From NCBI GenBank assembly GCA_002498525.1, contig DAHR01000009.1, positions 2,624 to 9,488 of the forward strand: a stretch of 6,865 nt of DNA. Reading direction: 5' to 3'. The notes below the pieces were generated by a model, which saw only the letters and a list, made by a program, of their open reading frames with translations, searched no databases and was not told where the DNA came from. Position 1 is the stretch's first letter. Each line of letters starts with the position of its first letter. The translations under genes and the position numbers were made by a program. Below are positions 1 through 4,569 of the stretch, piece by piece. This stretch comes from Euryarchaeota archaeon UBA58 (GTDB lineage Archaea; Thermoplasmatota; Poseidoniia; Poseidoniales; Thalassarchaeaceae).

Positions 1-632
1 TCGACGCCCAACGCCGACGTTTGTGACGTCATCGTGGCTTGGATGCGGCGCTGGTGGCTGCCCCATCCAAGTTGGACGAAGCTATCCCTGTTCAGCCGGT
101 AAAATGGGATGTCGCGAGCCTGAGCAGCCTTCACGATCGATCGCGTGGAAGGGCCCAACATGTGGTCCTCGCGGATCTCTTTGAGGGAGAAGACGGCAGC
201 CTCGAGATCGAACTCTCGCGCAGCGATCAGCGATTCCACAAGGTTCACAGCGATGCGGCCCGCTTCGAGACCCGCCTCTTCGGAGCGGTAGCGAAACACG
301 ATCGTGTACACGCTTCCTTCATCACCGAACTTGCGGGTCTTTCCGAAGCCGACCTCCATGCCTGCGAGGCATTGCAGTTCGATGGCCACGTGTTCGACGA
401 TATGGCCCATCCACGTGCCGCGCTCGATGCGCTGGAGGAAGCCACCCCTCGTGCCGACGCTGCATCGATGCTCGACGAGCGTCGGCATGAGAGCTGTGGT
501 TCTCCCGTAGAATCCCTCGACCTTGTCGCTGGGTTGGGTTTCCATCTCCCCGAGGTCGAGGAGCATGTGGATGACCGGATACCGACTCCAGATGCTGGGT
601 CCCCGGAGGGCGCGGAGTTCCAAGATCTCCAT
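1..632 (-). CDS. cphA: Cyanophycin synthetase, N-terminal part (cut by window edge)
   Basis: CphA polymerises aspartate and arginine into cyanophycin (multi-L-arginyl-poly-L-aspartate) using ATP, in the cytoplasm. Only the first 210 residues are inside the window; the family is usually about 870-900 residues, so most of the ATP-grasp and Mur-ligase-like domains lie beyond the left edge. What is visible matches the CphA N-terminal domain closely: LRGPSIWSRYPVI near residues 9-21, a GFYG block near 40-43, RGGFLQRIERGTWMGHIVEH at 62-81, LAGMEVGFGKTR at 89-100, and GPSTRSIV at 160-167. The segment VQLGWGSHQRRIQATMTSQT (186-205) is the run that leads into the ATP-grasp domain. The ATG at 632 is chosen because it starts the conserved N-terminal block and has a well-placed GAGGAG 7 nt upstream. 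It follows cyanophycinase by 4 nt, so the two are almost certainly co-transcribed. The identity is very secure; no frameshift is seen in the visible part. Confidence 0.96.
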   Translation of the reverse strand, partial: MEILELRALRGPSIWSRYPVIHMLLDLGEMETQPSDKVEGFYGRTTALMPTLVEHRCSVGTRGGFLQRIERGTWMGHIVEHVAIELQCLAGMEVGFGKTRKFGDEGSVYTIVFRYRSEEAGLEAGRIAVNLVESLIAAREFDLEAAVFSLKEIREDHMLGPSTRSIVKAAQARDIPFYRLNRDSFVQLGWGSHQRRIQATMTSQTSALGV

Positions 633-636
633 GGGA

Positions 637-1494
637 TCACTCCTCGGATGCGGATGGGAGGAACGAGCGCGACGTGATGTCGTAGCGTTCTCCATGGATG
701 AGCGCATGGATCGTGAGGTTGTGAATGGCGATCGCGTCACCGGTGCTGATCTTGGCGATGTTGGATCCGGACGCGTGCTGTGCGTCGATGACGATCACGA
801 TGCCGCTGCCAATCACCTCGAGGACGTGGCCATCCGTGACGCGGACGGCCGTATCCTCGCCGAGGCCGATGGACTGCAGATGTGGATTGGTCGCGAGCAC
901 CTGCATCTGCCGGGCGATGCGGCCGCGGCGGATGAAATGGGTGTCGACGACCACGTGTTGAAGAAGGCCGATGCCGCTGGTCGTATGAACGCTGTTCTTC
1001 TCAAGGCCCGTCTCGCCGACGCCTTCGTAGATCATCACTCGTGACAGCGCGGAGGCGCCTGCGGACGTGCCTGCCACGAGGAGACCTTCCTCGCGGTAGC
1101 GCATCTGGATCATGGCGATGAGAGGTGTTCCGCCGAGAAGCGACGTGATGCGAAGTTGGTCGCCGCCTGTGAACATGACGCCGGTAGCTGAAGCGATCAT
1201 CTCGAGGTAGCGGGGATCGCTGCCGTCGACCCGCTTGTCGGGGTTGATGATGTGGATGGTTCCAACGCCCAGGTCCTCGAAGGCCTTTCTGTACACGACC
1301 ATGCGATCTTCGGGTTCGTTGCTGGCGGTCGTGATCACGACCAAGATGCCATCAGCGCCGCCGGCGGCCTCTGCGACTTCGCGGAGGACGTCCTTCGTCG
1401 TCAGGCAGTCCTCGTTGCCGCCGATGAGGATCAGCGTGCCGAGGCGCGGTTCTTCGAGGGCCACTGAGCCTTCGGTGCTATGTGAGTCCGTCAC
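637..1494 (-). CDS. cphB: Cyanophycinase, intracellular type
   Basis: Cyanophycinase is an S51-family serine exopeptidase that cuts cyanophycin to beta-Asp-Arg dipeptides. The 285 residues fit the family's usual size of about 270-290. Visible signatures are an early LILIGGNED (21-29), FTGGDQLR (108-115), the nucleophile elbow GTSAGAS (142-148, catalytic Ser144), DTHFIRRGRIARQ (184-196, with the family's conserved His186), and GLGEDTAV (210-217, with the conserved acidic residue). No signal peptide is visible, so it should act on internal granules, unlike secreted bacterial forms. The start is GTG at 1494: a TAG at 1516-1518 closes the frame upstream and no other start lies between. A weak AT-rich element (1516-1524) about 22-30 nt upstream could be a TATA box for leaderless expression. 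It precedes cphA by 4 nt, so synthesis and breakdown are encoded in one unit, with the hydrolase first. Identity is secure; the start is likely. Confidence 0.95.
   Translation of the reverse strand: MTDSHSTEGSVALEEPRLGTLILIGGNEDCLTTKDVLREVAEAAGGADGILVVITTASNEPEDRMVVYRKAFEDLGVGTIHIINPDKRVDGSDPRYLEMIASATGVMFTGGDQLRITSLLGGTPLIAMIQMRYREEGLLVAGTSAGASALSRVMIYEGVGETGLEKNSVHTTSGIGLLQHVVVDTHFIRRGRIARQMQVLATNPHLQSIGLGEDTAVRVTDGHVLEVIGSGIVIVIDAQHASGSNIAKISTGDAIAIHNLTIHALIHGERYDITSRSFLPSASEE
640..645 (-). promoter_or_regulatory. Shine-Dalgarno site for cphA
   Basis: GAGGAG on the minus strand lies within the last two sense codons of cyanophycinase, 7 nt before the cphA ATG. It fixes the cphA start and indicates translation from a shared mRNA. 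Confidence 0.75.
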
Positions 1495-1805
1495 GATGAG
1501 TGCGCTTCGTACGGTCTATTGAATCTTCAGTTATCGAGCACATCGCGCAGGTCTCATATCCGATTCGTCAATGAACCGGCAGATCCTGGCTGTATTTCAT
1601 GCGGCTGCATCCTCTGGTGAAGATCTGCAGTTCCGCCTTCGTCGGATAGATACAATGGGTACCCATTGAACCGGTGAATCCTCGTGGATCTAAACCCCTG
1701 AGCTTCCGGACTCAGCGTCCGATGGGAGCCACTGAAAGCCCTTCGATCTATGGAATCTGACACTGAGGTTCCTAGGAACTATGGTACAGTATCCCGGCGT
1801 AACAA
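1495..1805. other. Gene-poor intergenic stretch
   Basis: No convincing gene is seen here. One 69-codon minus-strand frame (1554-1763, GTG start) is open, but it uses AGG, AGA, ATA and CTA freely, looks like no family I know and has no clear promoter, so I do not call it. The stretch holds a 16-nt perfect palindrome (1653-1668), a 12-nt one (1768-1779, GTTCCTAGGAAC, about what chance gives in a window this size) and a small CGGAC/GTCCG hairpin (1707-1721). A non-coding RNA cannot be ruled out, but no tRNA fold or box C/D pair was found. Confidence 0.5.
1653..1668. repeat. 16-nt perfect palindrome
   Basis: CAATGGGTACCCATTG equals its own reverse complement across all 16 positions. By simple counting, about 0.1 such sites are expected in a random sequence this long, so it is mildly unusual. 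It lies about 160 nt upstream of the cyanophycinase start and 138 nt beyond the stop of the zinc-ribbon gene. It could be an operator for a dimeric regulator; nothing else supports that. Confidence 0.4.
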
Positions 1806-1910
1806 TCAGTCGAGAGGGTGGTTGAATTCTGCTCCGCAATTTTCACAGACAATTATGCCCAAGTCTTCGTGGAGATGGGTGACTCCCCCACATGTCGTAC
1901 ACATTCCCAT
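1806..1910 (-). CDS. Stand-alone zinc-ribbon microprotein (34 aa, TFB-like ribbon)
   Basis: This very short frame encodes 34 residues beginning MGMCTTCGGVTHLHED and ending in TGA at 1806. It is essentially a single zinc ribbon: Cys4-x2-Cys7-Gly then Cys22-x2-Cys25-Gly, with an intervening HEDLGIIV. That layout (CxxCG..., an acidic turn, G-x-x-V-CxxCG) resembles the N-terminal zinc ribbon of archaeal TFB/TFIIB and related RNA-polymerase-associated ribbons. A good TATA box sits 23-30 nt before the ATG with an A/G-rich BRE in front, which is the expected arrangement for a leaderless archaeal mRNA; no Shine-Dalgarno is present, consistent with that. Met3 is an alternative start. It shares strand and orientation with the upstream glycosyltransferase but has its own promoter. 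The coding call rests on the four-Cys pattern plus promoter; the function is unknown. It might bind RNA polymerase, nucleic acid or a protein partner, or be a remnant of a larger gene. Confidence 0.68.
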   Translation of the reverse strand: MGMCTTCGGVTHLHEDLGIIVCENCGAEFNHPLD

Positions 1911-1932
1911 GGATTGATATATGCTGATGTGG

Positions 1933-1947
1933 TTATATGTTTTCCTA
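1933..1947 (-). promoter_or_regulatory. TATA box with BRE for the zinc-ribbon gene
   Basis: Read on the minus strand, TAGGAAA is followed directly by ACATATAA. The TATA-like octamer covers -30 to -23 relative to the ATG at 1910, which puts the predicted transcription start at or next to the A of the ATG (leaderless). The purine/A-rich stretch just upstream fits a TFB recognition element. Confidence 0.6.
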
Positions 1948-1999
1948 TTTTCAAAGACTGACTGAGGGGCGACTCATTCGCTACCCTTTGATTCGTTTT

Positions 2000-3091
2000 T
2001 CAATCCCGAGGGCGATCATCAATCTGCAGCCCGGGATTGCCAGTGAGGATTCTCCACCATCCACGCAGGACGCCCATGCCATAGTTCCAGTGCAGGGTGT
2101 AGGTGGCGATCGAGGAGAGGAAAATGGTCTTGCGGCTCTTGCTCGGCGAGTTGCCCTTGGACGAGCCGTACCAAGCGAGGAGATTGTAGAGGAAGATCAG
2201 CGAGATCAATGAGTGAACCCCAGCCCGAGGCCAACCCATCGGCACCGTCTCGAGGCTGATGTCCCAGAACTCGGGCCAGGCCAGACCTCCGTTCGCGAGA
2301 CCCCAGAAGAAGAAGATGAAAGCCGCGCTGACGATCGGCGGAAAGAGCGCGACAATGGTGTGGGTCGGAGCCTTCAATTCGGGGTATTGATGGCTTGCGA
2401 GAGTTCGTACGAGGCCATAATTGCCAATCTGTTTCTTGACGCTTGAAAGGTCTCGACGGCGATGCCACATCACGGCTGTTCTGTCGGTCCACAACTTGTG
2501 TCCAGCCATGCGGATTCGATGGTCGAGCATGACATCTTCTGCACCGATAGCGCCCTCATCGAAGCCGCCGATTTCTTCGAGGACGCTGCGGCGGTAAGCC
2601 GAGTTGACCCCTGGGAGTTGAGTGACTTCTTCGAGGTCTGAGGCGCCGAGATTGCCGTAATTCGTTCCGGCGGTGAAGAGGGTGCTGCAGAATGCCACAT
2701 CGATGACTCGCTGCCAGAGCGTCGACTGCTCCACAGGTGCGAAGTTTGGTCCCCCCACCCCTGCGACTTCCTCACGCCCGAACCAGGAAACCAGTTTCGC
2801 AACCCATTCCTCGGGCACGATTACGTCATCATCGGTGAAGAGGACGATTTCTGATTCGGTTGCGGCCAGCGCCACATTGCATGCATCAGCTCGCGTTCTG
2901 GAACCAGCATCATCTACGAAGCGCACGCCTGCGGCTTCGGTAATGGCCCGCCCGGGGTCATCGCTTGGCCCAACAACCACGACTTCGAGTTCACCAGAAT
3001 ATGTCTGTGAGCCCAAGCCTTCGAGCACTATGCCGAGTTCGTTTGCATTCTGAACACTCGGAATGATGACGCAGACACTCGGTTCAGTCAC
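2000..3091 (-). CDS. Family 2 glycosyltransferase with C-terminal membrane segments
   Basis: A 363-residue GT-A-fold glycosyltransferase of the GT2 type. It begins with a typical beta strand and nucleotide-sugar entry (VCVIIPSVQN, residues 6-15), has the metal-binding acidic motif LFTDDDVIVPEEW (84-96, DDD at 87-89), an acceptor-side GVNSAYRRSVLEEIGGFDE (161-179), and the catalytic-base block GAEDVMLDHRIRMAGHKLW (183-201, ED at 185-186). The C-terminal third has three hydrophobic segments, about 245-268, 291-308 and 322-342, so the enzyme is membrane-bound with its catalytic domain probably cytoplasmic. The substrate cannot be told; envelope glycolipid, exopolysaccharide or protein glycosylation are all possible. 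The start is GTG at 3091; an in-frame TGA at 3116-3118 closes the frame upstream and no ATG lies between. The GTG lies in the stem of a hairpin. It is 91 nt downstream of pcn and may be read through from it. Confidence 0.9.
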   Translation of the reverse strand: MTEPSVCVIIPSVQNANELGIVLEGLGSQTYSGELEVVVVGPSDDPGRAITEAAGVRFVDDAGSRTRADACNVALAATESEIVLFTDDDVIVPEEWVAKLVSWFGREEVAGVGGPNFAPVEQSTLWQRVIDVAFCSTLFTAGTNYGNLGASDLEEVTQLPGVNSAYRRSVLEEIGGFDEGAIGAEDVMLDHRIRMAGHKLWTDRTAVMWHRRRDLSSVKKQIGNYGLVRTLASHQYPELKAPTHTIVALFPPIVSAAFIFFFWGLANGGLAWPEFWDISLETVPMGWPRAGVHSLISLIFLYNLLAWYGSSKGNSPSKSRKTIFLSSIATYTLHWNYGMGVLRGWWRILTGNPGLQIDDRPRD

Positions 3092-3103
3092 GCTTCGGCG
3101 TGA
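3088..3103 (-). promoter_or_regulatory. Hairpin burying the glycosyltransferase GTG start
   Basis: A perfect 6-bp inverted repeat (TCACGC / GCGTGA) with a 4-nt loop. On the mRNA (minus) strand the loop is CGAA; on the plus strand the same repeat would be a C(UUCG)G tetraloop. The GTG start codon (3091-3089) lies in the 3' arm, so folding could mask it. A regulatory effect is inference. Confidence 0.5.
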
Positions 3104-3129
3104 ACGCCATCGCTTTCAATCACACTCAC

Positions 3130-3145
3130 TCTTCGTCAGCGAAGA
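3130..3145. repeat. Hairpin in pcn-glycosyltransferase spacer
   Basis: A perfect 6-bp inverted repeat: TCTTCG, loop TCAG, CGAAGA on the plus strand. It is the middle one of three hairpins in this short spacer. Confidence 0.45.
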
Positions 3146-3160
3146 ACTTCATTGAGGCGT

Positions 3161-3188
3161 CCCAATCGACTCTGAGAATCGATTAGGG
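3161..3188. repeat. Hairpin overlapping the pcn stop codon
   Basis: CCCAATCGA pairs with TCGATT-A-GGG, leaving a 9-nt loop and one bulged A. The right arm covers the pcn TAA and its last codon. No T-tract follows on the minus strand, so it is not a classic terminator; mRNA 3'-end or read-through control is possible. Confidence 0.4.
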
Positions 3189-3938
3189 CTCGTTGCTGAC
3201 TCTGGGAGCCAAAAAGTAGGACCAAGCCGCTCCGCCATCATTGCTGCTCCAAGTCAAGCGCAGCGGATATCTGTCTTGGAACTCGAGCGAGACCTCATCG
3301 GTCAGGCCGCTCGCCAACTTCCGACTCAAGGGCTCGAGGAATTGCAGTGAATAGGTCGACTGCGTCGGTTTGGGCGCGATCAATTCGGACATCTCGCCAG
3401 CATCGAAGCGGACATTCACAGCCTCACCAGCCTCGACGGTCACAGAGAAGGTCATCTGGTTCTTGTCGAGGCTGAGATCGACCAGTTCGCCGACGAACTT
3501 CGCCGCTCGCAGAGCTCGCGAGAACCGCTCAGCGCTGAGTTTTGCCCTACAGTCGAATTTCAATTCCGGCATCCGCGGCTCGGCCATCGAGCTGGTGTCG
3601 AGTCCGCGCAGAATCCTGTGGACCTCGCCGACTCGAACATTGATGGCGCCGGTAGCGCCATCATAGTCGATTTCGACGAGATCGTTGGGGCCAGCGAGAG
3701 TCAGAAGATCGCGGAGTTTCCCGAGTTCGAGACCGATTTCAACTGGCTCGACCTCGTATGTCTCGAAGCATGCGTCTGCGATTGTCACAGACATCAGCGC
3801 GACATGTGAGCCATCGACGACGGTCGTGCTGAGGCCATTCTCCCCCCAACAGAGTTTCGCCTCTTCAGTCAAAACCGATAGCAAGTCCACTATCTCTCGC
3901 ATCAGTTGCTGTTTGGCGGTAACCCTGAGCATCTCCAT
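3183..3938 (-). CDS. pcn: Archaeal PCNA, DNA polymerase sliding clamp
   Basis: PCNA is the ring-shaped trimeric clamp that tethers DNA polymerase, ligase, Fen1 and other PIP-box proteins to DNA. The 251 residues are the standard length of about 245-250. Clear family landmarks are the VDGSHVALMSV strand (42-52), the acidic interdomain region with MAEPRMPELKFDC (118-130), the second-domain helix AERFSRALRAAKFVGE (136-151), LEFQDRYPLRLTW (218-230), and the C-terminal YFLAPR (241-246), which forms part of the PIP-box pocket. The first ATG at 3938 is used here; Met3 (3932) is equally possible and has GAGG at a better distance, 7 nt upstream. An AT-rich TATA-like element lies about 36 nt before the ATG, and the upstream tfs gene ends in a T-tract, so pcn probably has its own promoter. 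It is intact, with no missing family block. The identity is very secure. Confidence 0.95.
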   Translation of the reverse strand: MEMLRVTAKQQLMREIVDLLSVLTEEAKLCWGENGLSTTVVDGSHVALMSVTIADACFETYEVEPVEIGLELGKLRDLLTLAGPNDLVEIDYDGATGAINVRVGEVHRILRGLDTSSMAEPRMPELKFDCRAKLSAERFSRALRAAKFVGELVDLSLDKNQMTFSVTVEAGEAVNVRFDAGEMSELIAPKPTQSTYSLQFLEPLSRKLASGLTDEVSLEFQDRYPLRLTWSSNDGGAAWSYFLAPRVSNEP

Positions 3939-3967
3939 CCCTCGACTACTGCCCCTCTGATGGACAG

Positions 3968-3979
3968 TTATTCAAATTT
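3968..3979 (-). promoter_or_regulatory. Possible TATA element for pcn
   Basis: AAATTTGAATAA on the minus strand is centred about 36 nt before the pcn ATG, the only AT-rich patch in an otherwise GC-rich 110-nt spacer. It would give a leader of roughly 10 nt carrying GAGGG. The match to an archaeal TATA box is weak. Confidence 0.35.
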
Positions 3980-4041
3980 CGGCCTTCGGCTTCCCTCGCT
4001 CTAACATCGATTTCAAGAGAACGACGGAAGCCAAAGGATGG

Positions 4042-4048
4042 AAAAAAA
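4042..4048 (-). terminator. T-tract terminator of tfs
   Basis: Seven consecutive T residues on the minus strand begin directly after the tfs TGA. Oligo-T runs are the intrinsic termination signal of archaeal RNA polymerase, and this separates tfs from the pcn promoter. Confidence 0.6.
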
Positions 4049-4429
4049 TCATTGATATTCTCGGAAACGATGCCCACAGCCCTCACAGGTGCAGATTTTC
4101 GTTTCCGGTTCATCGCTCGAACGAGTTTGCATCAGAACGATGAAGATTCGGTCTTCGTCACACTTTGGACAGAGGTAATCTCCAACCCAAAGTGTGCCAC
4201 GCGCGACTTCCTCCTCAACGACTTCAGTCAAATGTTTGAGCGACGCGACCGAGGATTTTGCAGTGGCATTCGCGAGGTCGACAACTTCTCCAGTCATCGG
4301 GTCGACGAACTCAGCACCACGACCATCGGCTCCGGAGAGAGGTCCTTCGTAGCCGCACTTGTAATTCGGGCATTTGATGAAGTTCTTAGCGTCGGGGAAA
4401 GACAGAGTACCGCATTCCGGGCAAAACAT
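4049..4429 (-). CDS. tfs: Transcription factor S (TFIIS-like transcript cleavage factor)
   Basis: TFS rescues backtracked archaeal RNA polymerase by inserting an acidic hairpin into the secondary channel and stimulating cleavage of the RNA 3' end. The 126 residues give the family's two-ribbon layout. The N-terminal ribbon has Cys3, Cys6, Cys20 and Cys25 followed by GYEGP. The C-terminal ribbon has Cys87, Cys90, Cys115 and Cys118, with VLMQTRSSDEPET (98-110) between; Asp106-Glu107 are the catalytic acidic pair, so it should be cleavage-active. One oddity is the second half of the N-terminal ribbon, CPNYKC, a Cys-x4-Cys where most archaeal TFS have Cys-x2-Cys. The ATG at 4429 has AGGAGG 7 nt upstream. 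The gene ends in a T-tract and is divergent from nop5, with 140 nt between the two starts. Confidence 0.94.
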   Translation of the reverse strand: MFCPECGTLSFPDAKNFIKCPNYKCGYEGPLSGADGRGAEFVDPMTGEVVDLANATAKSSVASLKHLTEVVEEEVARGTLWVGDYLCPKCDEDRIFIVLMQTRSSDEPETKICTCEGCGHRFREYQ

Positions 4430-4436
4430 TCTCGTT

Positions 4437-4442
4437 CCTCCT
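4437..4442 (-). promoter_or_regulatory. Strong Shine-Dalgarno for tfs
   Basis: AGGAGG on the minus strand, 7 nt before the ATG, fixes the start. It also implies that tfs mRNA has a leader, unlike the apparently leaderless genes in this window. A possible TATA region for it is AT-rich 4488-4501. Confidence 0.7.
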
Positions 4443-4509
4443 GTTTACTATCTGCGTACAGACCTTACAGCGCTCATCCAAGCCGTACTTCAACTATTCT
4501 GATTGGAGG

Positions 4510-4527
4510 AATCGAATGATTTCGATT
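4510..4527. repeat. Inverted repeat in the tfs-nop5 divergent region
   Basis: AATCGAA, loop TGAT, TTCGATT: perfect 7-bp arms with a 4-nt spacer. It lies 43 nt before the nop5 GTG and 81 nt before the tfs ATG, where an operator for either promoter could sit. The core arms AATCGA/TCGATT also form the hairpin over the pcn stop. Confidence 0.45.
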
Positions 4528-4569
4528 GGATTTTGATGTTACGATGCGCCAGTCGGGTCTCCACATGGC

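Noticed and set aside
39..677. Long plus-strand open frame of 212 codons
   Set aside because: It lies antisense to the clearly conserved CphA N-terminus and the end of cyanophycinase; its protein shows no family features.
1554..1763. 69-codon minus-strand frame in the intergenic stretch
   Set aside because: Codon choice (AGG, AGA, ATA, CTA) differs from the neighbouring genes, there is no recognisable motif and no convincing promoter or Shine-Dalgarno. Conservation in relatives would be needed.
1768..1779. 12-nt perfect palindrome GTTCCTAGGAAC
   Set aside because: About one or two 12-nt palindromes are expected by chance in a window of this length, so it is not evidence of a site on its own.
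1495..1999. tRNA, box C/D sRNA or CRISPR repeats in the longest gene-poor region, given the nearby nop5-flpA operon
   Set aside because: No cloverleaf, no paired C (RTGATGA) and D (CTGA) boxes at useful spacing, and no regularly spaced repeats were found by eye.
3126..3182. 18 in-frame codons after the pcn TAA (ending MKFFADEE, then TGA), considered as a stop-codon read-through tail or PIP-box-like peptide
   Set aside because: PCNA is already full length at YFLAPRVSNEP, and the FF is not spaced correctly for a PIP box (the residue three before the first F is Ser). Probably chance or part of the RNA hairpin region.
3370..3960. Plus-strand open frames opposite pcn
   Set aside because: They are antisense shadows of a conserved, full-length PCNA gene.
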